A stretch of 64,000 bases of DNA from Anniella stebbinsi (Eukaryota > Chordata > Lepidosauria > Squamata > Anniellidae). Both the position numbers and the translations under genes were made by a program. The stretch is from positions 198,345,654 through 198,409,653 of the forward strand of contig JARDYH010000001.1 of assembly GCA_029215795.1 (NCBI GenBank), given 5' to 3'. The first letter of the stretch is position 1. Every line of letters begins with the position of its first letter. The notes under the pieces are model-generated. The model searched no databases and was not told where the DNA came from. It saw only the letters and a list, made by a program, of their open reading frames with translations. Below, piece by piece: positions 49,038 to 59,010 of the stretch.

Positions 49038-49099
49038 GAAACTGTGAACCTGTCCAGATTGTGTCGTGTCCCGGCTGAATGGGCATTTCTAACAATGTG

Positions 49100-50996
49100 G
49101 GAGGTGCTCTGGGGAGGAGGGGCTGGGGATGTCCACTTCTGCCAGCTCTACTACATGCACCTACAACAAGATCAAACCCACTGAGTCAAACCCAATCTTG
49201 AATCAAAAGGTTTGACAAGTTTTTGTAGTGTTTCAAAACCTGCAATACCGATTTGACCAGACCAGCAGAAGAAAAGAAATAACTGTGTTCTCCACAGTCA
49301 ATAACACCTATATTAACCCCACTGATATCAAATTACTGTATGTTTCCAGTGTAAAGGTGAATTTATTTGAATTTGGTTTAAGGTTTATTTTTTGTGCTGA
49401 GTGCAAAATAAATGGATTTTTAAATTTCCAATATTTTAGTTTTGCCAGGAACTTAAGGAAAAGTTAGGAGGAAATTATCTTGGGGGGGAAAAGGATGATG
49501 GTTGGTCATTGATGGATGTAAAACCTATGCACAGTCCTCCAAACTTCTGCCTGCTATAAGAAATACTAAAAACGTATGGGTTGAGGGAAAAATCTGCAGA
49601 ATGATATTTTCCCCCTTAATAGCCATGAGGGTTAGAAACATTTCCCCTTTAAGATTCACAAGATCCTGAAAGTGGCTTGTTTCTATACAAATTATCCAAA
49701 GTCTGCCCTTTGCACATTTCTAAGCACCCTAATATAAGAAAACCGTTTTACATGGTGTGTTGGAAGTATGCAGCTTTGTTTAGCAGTGATCAATGTAGAA
49801 CAGTTCCTTTGGAATTTGAACTCCAATTATATTAGCTGACCTGCAGCGTGTGCATAATCTCAGAGGGCTATTTATTTATTTTATACCAATCTGTTTCTTG
49901 TCAGTAGTTAACAGCGTTTTTAAACAAAAGATTAATTGGGGCACTCACTAGTAATTCACAGAACAGGGGAGCAACAACTGATTTAGAACAGCTATTCAGT
50001 TATTTGCATAAGTGATGAAGACCAGTTGGTATTTTAAAAAGCCACACGTAGCAAAATGGAAACACTAGTATAAGATGCATTATGAATATGGCTATATACT
50101 CTGTAAATGCCAATCTTTATTCTTCAATAACTGTTCCACAAAAGAAAAGAAAAAAATCTGAACAGCAACAAAACCTTCTAAAATATTATCAGAGTGCTCC
50201 TTGAATTTAACTGCATTTTTGACAAAATGCCAACAGCAAGAACCACCCTCCTCCTCCTCCTCCTCCTCCTCCTGAGAAATCAGCAGTTATTTCTCACCAA
50301 TTTCCATTAACTGCTTGTATTATCTGCATCCTCTGCCCACATGAGCAAACTGAGTGAGTCACGTCAGTGAAAGACTTAGAACAACCAATTTTAGGAGACT
50401 GCGTTGTAAAAAAAAACAAAAAAAAAAACACCTCTTTATCTTTCAGAATACAATACCTCAGCAGCAAGGGAGATGTATGAGAAGGCATTCCTTCCCCAAT
50501 ACAGAGTTTGTTAAAAAAATTATAACGTTCCAATTCAAAGTCATGTAATTAAACATTCCATTTATAAAAGGCAAAAAAGATGTACAAAATGCAGTGGTAT
50601 ACACTTTCATATCAGGAATGTTTCCACTCTTTTTTTAATAGCAGAAGTCCTGCCACTAAAAAATGGCAGGAAGTGTGTGTGTGTGTGGGGGGGGGGGTTA
50701 TAATAGATAGTTTTCTATCTCTGGTCTCTCATAAACAGCCTGACACCATCTTGTCTTTGGAACAACCACCTTTTTATTCAGCCTTCCAGTGCTTTCTTTT
50801 ACCACAGTGTGTAGGGCTCTTTATTGCCCCCTCTGGTAGCCTGAAGGAATGCAACCTTGACTATTTTTTATATATTACACCCCACTCTTTTTAAACAGAC
50901 TACACCTTATTTCTTAAGCCCCGCTGGGCTACAACAGTGGCTTCTGTTGTAGTTTCCCTTGCTGTTTGTCACAGCATCTCCTTTCCCTCCCTGTGT
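49100..50996. other. No gene seen; (CTC)n microsatellite
   Basis: Contains (CTC)n at 50247-50273 and a GT/G run at 50672-50698. No exon or recognised transposon. Confidence 0.5.
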
Positions 50997-51002
50997 TCCC
51001 CT

Positions 51003-51573
51003 TGTTGGAGTCCAGGCTCTTTTTCCTAGGAGATATGCCAATTCCCACTAAGAAGCACAGACTCCAAAGATCCGATCCAACGCACTTTTATTACATTCAG
51101 CTGAGCGGGTGCACTCTAGTAAGCTGCCAGCCCACCAGGGTCACACCTAGGAGCACGCAAGCCCCCCCTTATATACTTTTACAGCAAGCACCCTATGTCA
51201 TTGCTACAGAAAGCGCACGCGCAAGCATAACTCATTGCATTTCAATGTGAGCCATCGCCCTTTGGGCTAATGCCAAGGACCACCATTGATCCCATAGTAG
51301 GATTGGAACCATTCTGTAGGGAGGGGTGATATTGGCTCCCCACTCATCTGTGCCCCCCTCCTTTCCAGTGGCCATTTTACAATGGACCGAAGGATTGCCC
51401 TGCCCAGTGTTCAGGAGTCTTGTTCAGCTTTGCTGAGCCTCCTTTGTTTTCTCTTTATGCTTCAGAAATCTCTCCTGCTTTTCTACAGATAAAATATTAG
51501 TCTCATGGTGATAATTAACAGTTTAGCTAAAAAAGCAGCCCCCACACCCACTTATCGGGAGGCAAAGTTGGCA
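51003..51573 (-). mobile_element. Endogenous retrovirus solo LTR (minus strand)
   Basis: Read on the minus strand it starts TGCCAACTTTG (51573) and ends ACTCCAACA (51003). A TATATAAGG box lies at about 51170-51176, AATAAA at 51092-51087, and a U5 of about 85 bp follows. The flanks are TCCCCT on the left and GCCCCT on the right, a 6-bp duplication with one mismatch. Promoter, polyA and U5 order is convincing; the U3 boundary (51573) is less certain. Its sequence is unrelated to the LTR at 48358. No internal viral gene. Confidence 0.7.
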
Positions 51574-51659
51574 GCCCCTCTGTTGTACTTCTGCTGGCGG
51601 GCAAAGGTATTCTTATACAGGCAGCCCTTTGGCGTATGAACTAGTCTGTTGAAGAAGAA

Positions 51660-51795
51660 ATGTTTTGATCGGCTTGATGCTGCTTATATTGTTCACTGAT
51701 GTGTGGTTTAAGCTCTGTTTTTAGTTCATTTGGTTTTATGTTATGTTTTAATATTTTGTTTTTAATCCGTGTTACATTGTGAGCTCCCTAGAGCG
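51660..51795 (+). repeat. L2-like LINE 3' UTR fragment
   Basis: TTGATGCTGCTTATATTG and ATTTGGTTTTATGTTATGTTTTAATATTTTG and TTGTGAGCTCCCTAGAGCGCC resemble the 3' UTR of L2-like LINEs. Incomplete, boundaries approximate. Confidence 0.45.
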
Positions 51796-52860
51796 CCATT
51801 TTCCTGCTAGCACAGCAGGAATTAGCAGTTCCAGGGAACATAATGGAAACGAAGGACAACGTTCGTTACCATAATGGGGCAGAGTTCTGTGGAGCTCTCA
51901 GAAGGGAGCAACGCTGACCTGCCGGACTCCAGAAATGAGCACTACTCATTTCCAGGCTTTTAAAATAACTGTGAATTCCTGTTGCGCTAGTAGTCTGTTT
52001 CCCTAGTGCAACAGAACCAGCGGAGGAGGCACAGGAGCTGTATAGGTTCCTGCCCCTTGTTGCTGCTTCAAGTGGAGCTCAGTGGCTGGGGAAAATGACT
52101 CGAATGATCTAGGAACGTGGCCAGAATCTCCAAGCCAGCGTAAGAAACAGCTAAAACTCAGGAAGAGGGCGAGGAAAGAAATATGAGCTAGCGTGTACTT
52201 AAAGTGAGAAGAAAACTCTACTGTCCCTTGAAAATCATGGAATAGCCCGGGCCACATGTGCATGCATGCTTGCACACACATGCAATACACACAATTGCAC
52301 AGGTGCTGCAAGGCCCTGTGAAATTGGAAGCGAGACATTTGGCCCGAACTATTTTCTTTTCATCAATGTTTTGGAGGCAGTTTCTGACAGAACCAAAATC
52401 TTAGCACAAAGTGTCTCCAGATCTGAATTTTGATATACAAAAGAAAGCTCTTTCCAAAATCTTTGCAACTTGCTCTTCTATAGAGGCCACTAAATTCTCA
52501 GGAACCACTCTAAACGTAAGTTAGTTTGCCTGGACGCTTTTTACGGGCTCTCATTTTGATCTAGTTTCTGCTCAGGTGAATTCTCTGTATTTCCTCCCCT
52601 AAATATCTTGTCTTAATTACTGTTTGACAGCCCCTGGTTTTTTTAAACTGCTTCTTCTGCTGCTGCTTGTTCTTTCAATGATGTTTTATTTAAATCTAAT
52701 TTGTGTACCCATTATGTAACCATTTGGTCTAATTCTCTGCCACCTCCGAGTTCAGAGGCTTCCAATCATCAAGGGCGCAATCAACAGGTTTGTCTCCTAA
52801 CTTACAGCTAAGCTGTATTACCAATGTGTAACTTCCTGGCCGAATTCTCATTTCACTTAG
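51796..52860. other. No gene seen
   Basis: Includes opposing motifs around GCTAGCACAGCAGGAATT (51807) and GAATTCCTGTTGCGCTAG (51972), possibly a decayed TIR element. Otherwise no recognised feature. Confidence 0.45.
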
Positions 52861-52998
52861 AGCCTATCTACACACGCAGTATAAAACACTTTGAAAACGT
52901 TTTGAAAACTGTATATGGAGTGTGTCCTGGGCCCCAACAGTTCTCAAAACTGTTATAAACCGTTTTAAACCGTTTTAAAGCAGTAGTGTAGATAGGCC
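52861..52998. mobile_element. 138-bp MITE (AGCYTATCTACAC family)
   Basis: Ends AGCCTATCTACAC and GTGTAGATAGGCC. The right half (TTATAAACCGTTTTAAACCG, AAAGCAGTAGTGTAG) matches 32266-32361, while the left half is diverged (GCAGTATAAAACACTTTG). CTTAG and CATAG flank it, a 4-of-5 target duplication. Confidence 0.75.
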
Positions 52999-53003
52999 CA
53001 TAG

Positions 53004-53900
53004 TTGCTAAATCTCTTCTAACTTCTCATACTTTTGATTCATAACTGTACTCAGATCTGTCTTTAACACAGTCCTAAGTTCTACTAAAGCCATCTTGGTC
53101 TAGTAGCATCCAATTCAGGGGCTAGCCCCCACCCCCAGCCTCAGGATAAAAATTAAAACAAAAGTGTTGTGCAAAGGATCATCTTGAGAGCTTATCCATA
53201 AATGTCGCTATTTGACAGTTTGCATATTCAGGAAGATTTCCTAAGTTTTCCTCTCATGTGCAATTTGCAATGCTTGGAAAGGCTAAAGGAAAGAAAGAAC
53301 ATAAGCCGCATGGGCCTGGCTTCTCTCTGAAGAATGGAGCCCCTCTGGCAATGTCCCAGTGGTGGTGCAGCATTAGGAGGCCATTAGCAGAAACGGAGTC
53401 CCCAACAATCTCTCAGATGGATGGGGAGTAGAGCACTACGGGTGGAGGAGGACAACGTCGTCGTCCGTCTCCTCTAGATGGCCCAGCTGAGCAATAGAAG
53501 GAGGGCATTGAAAGATGAAAAAGGATAGCATAGAAACATGAAGAGAAAGGATGAAGACAAACATAGGGAAGAAAACTCAATAAAAGAAAGATGAAAAAAG
53601 AAAGAAGTGTTGTGCCAAGATGTTTTAGATGTCCAGGTCTTCTATCAGCACATCACCTGGGTTGGGTCCTCGCCCAGCAGAGACCTCAGCAGCAGATCCA
53701 GCTTTGTTCTAAAGCTTCTGAAAGGTGTCTGGAAGAAAAAGAGAAAGTCTTATTGCTGTTAAGGTTTTTCTTCTTAACAGGCAAGCCTGAGTGACGGTGT
53801 TTTGCCTGTCAAGGTGAGACTGTGCTACCAGAAATGCCTTTGTGGATTTTGGTCAATAAGATGGACTCTAACCAAACACCTCTCCCTATCCTCTTCCTTG
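53004..53900. other. No gene seen
   Basis: AT-rich, A-rich near 53510-53620. No recognised feature. Confidence 0.45.
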
Positions 53901-53908
53901 TCTGAGGC

Positions 53909-54259
53909 TGCCTCTACAAGAGGCATTTAAAGCTCTTTCAAGGCGCATTAAAAAATTTACCTCTACAAGAACGGAGCGCAAATCGGGCGTAGAGGTGCGT
54001 TTTCTCTCCGATTATGCGCATTATCGAATGCGCGTTAAATAGCGAGTTTTATTTTGCTCCTGCCGTTAAAGCGCATTTTGACTATGTGAACAAGCGATTC
54101 TCCGCATTAACTACTTGTAAAGCACATTTGAAACAACTGGTAAGGTCACCTGTTGAGTGTTCAATTACCTCCTGCATACAAGCATTTACGATAAAGTGCT
54201 TCAGCGATTATGCGCATAATCGGCTAACCAGGTGTCAAATGGAATCCCTCTAGAGGGGG
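53909..54259. mobile_element. Core-swapping TIR element, copy 2 (short core)
   Basis: Shares with 27187-27986 the left ~165 bp (TGCCTCTACAAGAG, ACGGAGCGCAAATCGGGCGTAGAGG, AATGCGCGTTAAATAGCGAG) and the right ~80 bp (AAAGTGCTTCAGCGATTATG, GGCTAACCAGG). The core between is only about 100 bp, AT-rich, and unrelated to either GC-rich core. TCTGAGGC and TCCGAGGC flank it (7 of 8), but other copies do not confirm an 8-bp duplication. Confidence 0.7.
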
Positions 54260-54404
54260 TCCGAGGCACACAGGTTTGTCCTCAGCATCCCAAGGCCACA
54301 AAGTCTTGCTGAGGTTCAGCTAAGAGAAGGAATCAAGAGCTGCCAGCTCTGAAGGGGCATTTGCATGGAGCTGATGGGCTCAAAATGATTTTGCCTGCTG
54401 GGTA

Positions 54405-54556
54405 GGGTGACCATATGAAAAGGAGGACAGAGCTCCTGTATGTTTAACAGTTGTATAGAAAAGGGAATTTCAGCAGGTGTCATTTGCATGCAGCACCTCG
54501 TGAAAATCCCTCTTCATCACAACAGTTAAAGTCTCAGGAGCCCTCTCAGGGCCAAG
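54405..54556. mobile_element. TA-flanked MITE (GGGTGACCA family), copy 3, truncated
   Basis: Preceded by TA (54403-54404), starts GGGTGACCATATGAAAAGG, and contains CAGCAGGTGTCATTTGCATGC and CATCACAACAGTTAAAG, then stops at GAGCCCTCTCAGG. The inverse half and right end are missing. Confidence 0.75.
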
Positions 54557-55046
54557 ATCTCCCAGTTCTTGGCTCAAATACTTTTTCTTTTGATAATGCT
54601 GAAGGCTGTTGAGACAACTGTTCTTTTTCATGAGGGATTTGCTTTTCATCCACATGCCTTCCCCCTGTCTGTTTTTACCATTTTGTTTGCTATCATGTCG
54701 TGTTTGCTATCCTGAAAATATACGTTTCCCTGCTGCCTGTATATAATTCGTCTCCCACTGCCTAATCTCTGGGGACTGGGAAGAAATGTCATTCCCTGCC
54801 CGCCCCTACAATTCACCTTAGTGTGATCACTGCATCCATTGCCCAAAGAAGGACGGATCTCCCAAATGATGGAACAGGGAGTTTCTCCTGGGGTGACCAT
54901 ATGACAGGAAAAAACCAGATTTGTCAGGATTTTTGGTAACAAATCCAGGAGGGGGGGAATTATGAAATTTGATGAAGAATCCGGATTGTTCCCATCCTCC
55001 CCAGCCAAAGGGCAGCTCTAATAAGAATTAACAAAACGCTCACAGC

Positions 55047-55180
55047 GCTGCCAATTTTAAAGTTAAAGAGATGAAACTTGGCACCATGATAGCTTTAAGG
55101 AAGGGCTTTAGCCATGCCAAATTTGAAGCAGATCCATTCATCAGTTGATTTTTAGGATTTTTTAAAAAGTTTGAGGTTTT

Positions 55181-55221
<41 letters not shown>

Positions 55222-55515
55222 CTGCCATTTTTAAAGGTAAAGAGATGAGATCTGGCACCATGACAGTTCTCGAATAGAGCTTTAGCCTTGCCAAGTTTGA
55301 AGCAAATCTGTTCATCCGCTGATTTTTAGGGATTTTTTAAAGTTTGAGTTTTTTAAATATTTTTTTAAAACTGTAATTTTTAAAGATAAAGAAATCCTGG
55401 CACCATGATAGATCTTAGGTAGGGCTTTATCCTTGCCAAGTTTGAAGCGGATCTGTTCATCCATTGATTTTTAGGAATTTTGTAAAGTTTGAGATTTTAG
55501 AATTATTTTTTAAAA
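55047..55515 (+). repeat. ~150-bp tandem units of the composite transposon
   Basis: Three units of 'GCACCATGATAG..GGGCTTTAGCC.TGCCAAGTTTGAAGCAGATCTGTTCATCC..TGATTTTTAGG' (starting near 55080, 55255 and 55400). Two units remain in copy A (44560-44660, 44880-45030), and one relative lies in the TIR element at 36349-36440. Confidence 0.75.
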
Positions 55516-55689
55516 CCACTGGAGCCATATCCTTCTAACTCAGGTTGTCAAACCTCCTCTTTAGGGTATTGCACCTTGAGAATTTTCAGCCTTTGGCATA
55601 AAGGGAATCTCAAGTTTTTATTAATAACAATAACAATAATATATTTATTTCTAATCAAGCTAAGAAGTGCTGGGTAAGCAGGGCCCCTT

Positions 55690-56015
55690 TCCTGTTGCAG
55701 ATTTAGTGGGCAGTCGGGCACCTGGAGCTCAGCAGAGGCAAGGCATCCACAGATAACATGTGGGAAAGGAGAAGTCAGTCAAAGCAGCCCACAGGGCAAA
55801 ACGGAACAGGCCAGAGGCCTTTTTCTCAGAGTTCCACATCATGGGCGATGAAGGTTCATCCTTTGAGAAGAATTCTCACGACTAACAGTGAGGTGTCAGT
55901 CCAGAAAGAGGCTCTCATCTTTGTGGATGTCCTGTTGATGCGGATGTTGGAATCTGGCATGTTGTTGCTTTGCTTTGCTACCCCTTCCCTTCCATTTCAC
56001 TTTGTTCACTTGTGA
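55690..56015 (+). pseudogene. Coding-like conserved segment, copy B
   Basis: Follows a TTTCCTGTTGCAG acceptor-like site and matches the minus-strand segment 44190-44460. The same two frames stay open: one ending FATPSLPFHFVHL at 56015, and a shorter one (about 55765-55886) with KAKRNRPEAFFSEFHIMGDE before a stop at the equivalent place. No protein family recognised. Confidence 0.4.
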
Positions 56016-56350
56016 GCTAGGCTCTGTCTGCACTGCTGGCAGACAATGCAGAACGTTTGAAGTGCGTGTCGGAGAATAATAGATAGATTTGTGGCTTGGG
56101 CTGGCTGGCATATCTCTTAGAGAGAGAGTTAGACTGAAGACACAACTCAGAGATAGCTATAGCTGAACCCTGAGAGGCTGGCATGCCACACAGACAGATC
56201 CTTTCAAGAGCGTCTCAGAATCAAGTGTTGGTGCAGGTGTTGGCTGGTTGGAGGCTTTAGCTGGCATCAATTTCAGACAGAGTTACAACTCAGAGATGGC
56301 CATAGCTTAGCCCTGAGAGCTCACTGCACCACCTCTGTGCCTCTGCAGTC

Positions 56351-57086
56351 CTCCCCCCAATTTTAAAAAGTTTTTTAAAAAATGTTTTTAATGTACAATT
56401 GAAGAGGGGGGCCAATGCTCCCAGCCGCCCCTACAGCTGCCGCTGATGCTCTGCTGGGTAGGCGCAGGCGCGGCAGCAGGAAAGCCTGCCGTGGCACTCC
56501 TTCCGCTGTAGATGGCCGGTTGGGAGCATCGGCGGCGCCGTGAAGTTGAGGGCTTGGACACTTCACTGTTCCCTCCTAATTCCAGATCGTTGATGAACAA
56601 GTTGAAAAGCTTTGGTCCTAATACAGATCCCTATGGGATTTCTTCCACTTATTGCTTACTCAGAACAGTAAAAAAAAAAAAAAAAGGCAAAGGCAAAGGG
56701 GTGGAACGAGGGAAAGGTTTAATAAAAAAATGATTATAAAAATGAAGGTACCAACGCGTTTCAGACACAGTGTTGTCCTTCTTCGGAGTCATAACACTTT
56801 CAAAAGAGCCTCATAAGAGCTGTGATACAGCCTAACACAGGGGCAGAGCTTCAGCATTCAGGCCATGTGGCCAAAAGCAGCATCCAGATAGGAACCCTCT
56901 TCCACTGGCCTAGAAACAGTTTATTTATTTATTGTATTTTTATACTGCCCAATAGCTGAAGCTCTCTGCCTGTTTACGAAGTGTGGCATCCTGCTGGAGC
57001 TGTTTCCTTTTCATCTCTCTCCTCCCAATTGTGGGGAGCCTAGAGAGGAAACAGAAATCTGCGGGTCCTTCCTTCACTCTCACGTA
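56351..57086. other. Mixed region with LINE end, no gene
   Basis: Holds a GC-rich patch (56400-56560), an A run (56674), and a LINE 3' end on the minus strand at 56921-56976 (TTTATTTATTTATTGTATTTTTATACTGCCCAATAGCTGAAGCTCTC in pieces). A CR1-like trace (GATGAACAAGTTGAAAAGC, CCTAATACAGATCCC) lies at 56590-56640. Confidence 0.5.
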
Positions 57087-57948
57087 GGCTGACCATATGA
57101 AAAGGAGGACAGGGCTCATGTAACTTTGGTCCCCTCCACAAGGATTCGCTTTTGCGCCTGGTTAAGTGATTAGGCGCTTCATCGCTGAAGCGCATTTACG
57201 CCTAATACCTCTGCACGAGAGGCAGGCAGGGAGAGGGGAGGGGGGAGGGGGGAGGTAGGGCGGGCGGGCGCCTGTCTCTTTAAGGCAGGTCCCTGCGAGT
57301 TGTTATGCTGGAGAGCGAAGGAACTGACGGGGCGATTGAATGAAACGGAGCAAGGGGGGGGGGGAACAGGGCAAGAAAAAGGGAAAAGGGAGCTGTAAGA
57401 CGGAGAGCGAGAGAGAGAGATCAGCGGGAGCCCGGTAGGAGCAGAGCCAGGAGCCGAGCGGGGGAGCCAGCAGCAGCAGCAGCAGCCGGGAGGCAGGGCG
57501 CCGGCTTCACATCCCGCCGCAAAATAAAACTCGCTATTTAACGCGCATTCGATAATGCGCACAATCGGAGGGATAGCGCGCCTCTACGCCCGATTTGCGC
57601 TCCCTCCTTGTAGAGGTAAAAAATTTTAAGCGCCTTGAAAGAGCTTTAAACCTCTCTTGTAGAGGCACCCTCTAACAGTTGCAGGGAAAAGGGAATTTCA
57701 GCTGGTGTCATTTGTATGCAATTAGTTCCTGGTGAAATTCCCTCTTCATCACAACAGTTAAAGGTGCAGGCACTATACTAGAGTGACCATATACAAAAGA
57801 AGGCAGGGCCCCTGCAACTTTAACTGTTGCGATGAAGAGGGAATTTCACCAGGAACTAATTGCATACAAATGACACTGGCTGAAATTCCCTTTTCTCTAC
57901 AACTGTTAAAGTTACATGAGCCCTGTCCTCCTTTTCATATGGTCAGCC
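57087..57948. mobile_element. TA-flanked MITE (GGGTGACCA family), copy 4, interrupted
   Basis: TA outside both ends (57085-57086, 57949-57950). Starts GGCTGACCATATGAAAAG, ends CATATGGTCAGCC. The two halves are inverted copies as in 41204-41519. It is split at its CTTTAACAG motif by the core-swapping element at 57128-57669; without that insert it would be about 320 bp, like copy 1. Confidence 0.85.
57128..57669 (-). mobile_element. Core-swapping TIR element, copy 3 (nested, GC-rich core)
   Basis: In plus orientation it begins GGTCCCCTCCACAAGGATTC and ends CTTGTAGAGGCACC, the inverse of copies 1 and 2. It shares the GCATTCGATAATGCGC-type left arm and, with copy 1, the CTCTGCACGAGAGGC motif. 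The core (57215-57515) is GC-rich with G runs, (GA)n and (CAG)n, and is unlike the cores of copies 1 and 2. An open frame of 127 codons runs through arm and core on the minus strand, starting at the same MRIIECALNSEF as in copy 2, but is not credible as a gene. Confidence 0.8.
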
Positions 57949-57949
57949 T

Positions 57950-58565
57950 AACCTTGCCTTGGCTGGGGAGGAAGGAACCCTCTCAGACACAAATGCAGAA
58001 GCTGCCAAGACGATCTACTAACATTCTTTCCCTTTCTCTCTCTCCCCCTCAGGAACAAAATAACAAAACCGCTAACCAAATGTGAGAGAACAGTGTTGAT
58101 TTGCTCCTTGCACTGAGCATTCCTACCCATCTGACCCCTGAACCAGCTGGGCATTGTTGCTGTTCATTGGCACAGGTCTTGATATGGGCTTTAATCCATG
58201 TTTAGCTTTTCACTATAACATATGAGTGTGCTTTTGATTCAGGCTGGAATTGCACATGTGCTTACTATGAACAGCAGCATATTTCTTGGCTTTAAAATAG
58301 AATTGGTGTCCCCACCAAACTCCATATAATGGGGACATTTCCTGTCACTTCTGGCAATGCACACAGAAATCCATTGTACACCCCCATTGTACGAAAGAGA
58401 TTCAATGTACCTCTCACTGCCTTTCTGAATTTTCTTTCTTATAACATAGAACACACACACACACATTTCTAGTAGTTCCAAAATGTCTGAGATTATCTCA
58501 CCTCAAGAGGAATTTCATATAATCCACTTTATGCAAAAGTTCTTTTTCAGAATCCTAATATTCCA
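57950..58565. other. No gene seen
   Basis: No recognised feature apart from a CA run near 58450. Confidence 0.45.
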
Positions 58566-59010
58566 AGAGAAAGGAGCTGTCTATATACAGGGAAAGCCCT
58601 GGGGTGGCTCCGCTGTGGCGCTGGGTTGCTTATACGACACAGCAGCCACTGCAGAACCATCCTGTGGCTTTTCCCCAAAGCTCTGAAGTAAAAAAGTTGG
58701 GGACCTACCCCAACTTTTTTCCTCAGAGGAGAAGACAGTGCATCTGCCGTCTGTCGCCCCTCTGGAGTTGCGCAGGGGCATGGCCGGGCAGGTTGGCAGC
58801 CAGGTTGGCTGCCAGAACGCCCCCATGCTGTCTCCGATGTGGGGAGAACTTCTCCTCTGTTCCCTTGGCTGTCAAGGGAAAGCCCCGCGAGGTGGGGGGG
58901 AGGAGGGACAAGTGACAGTGTGGCGATGGATCCAAGCCCCACGTTCGCTCCTTGGCATGGGGACAACCCTGCAATAGCAAAACCGCAGGGTTTCAGGGCT
59001 CGCGGCCCAA
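58566..59010. mobile_element. TIR transposon, relative of 38117-38830, without the array
   Basis: In inverse orientation it shares TTTCCCTGTATATAGACAGCTCC-like end, GTCCCCAACTTTTTTACTTCAGAGC and CCCATGCCAAGGAGCGAACG with the element at 38117. The middle lacks the palindromic tandem array and instead carries GGTTGGCAGCCAGGTTGGCTGCC. It also contains a hairpin AAAAAGTTGGGG..CCCCAACTTTTTT at 58692-58722. Outer boundaries are approximate. Confidence 0.65.

Larger units (their letters stand above)
48358..49094 (+). mobile_element. Endogenous retrovirus solo LTR with 5-bp TSD
   Basis: 737 bp, beginning TGTGGGAAATG and ending CATTTCTAACA (the ends are inverted repeats at 9 of 11 positions), and flanked on both sides by ATGTG (48353-48357, 49095-49099). 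Inside: a CCAAT sequence near 48908, a TATATA box near 48954, and AATAAA at 49032-49037, followed by a U5 of about 57 bp. U3-R-U5 order is thus on the plus strand. No primer-binding site or viral gene follows, so this is the product of LTR-LTR recombination. A 5-bp duplication is seen with several retrovirus genera. Confidence 0.9.
54891..56350 (+). mobile_element. Composite transposon, ~1.5 kb, copy B
   Basis: Starts GGGTGACCATATGACAGG (the TA outside is changed to TG) and parallels, in opposite orientation, 45208 downward in copy A. Order: terminal segment, three ~150-bp units (55050-55515), the coding-like segment (55690-56015), and repeats around CTCAGAATCAAGTGTTGG. The right terminus cannot be found; similarity ends at about 56320. 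A (TA)n run (55184-55218) lies in the first unit. Confidence 0.65.

Noticed and set aside
57179..57562. A 127-codon minus-strand frame starting MRIIECALNSEF
   Set aside because: The same start occurs in all three copies of a transposon end and then runs into unrelated cores, so it is transposon DNA, not a gene.
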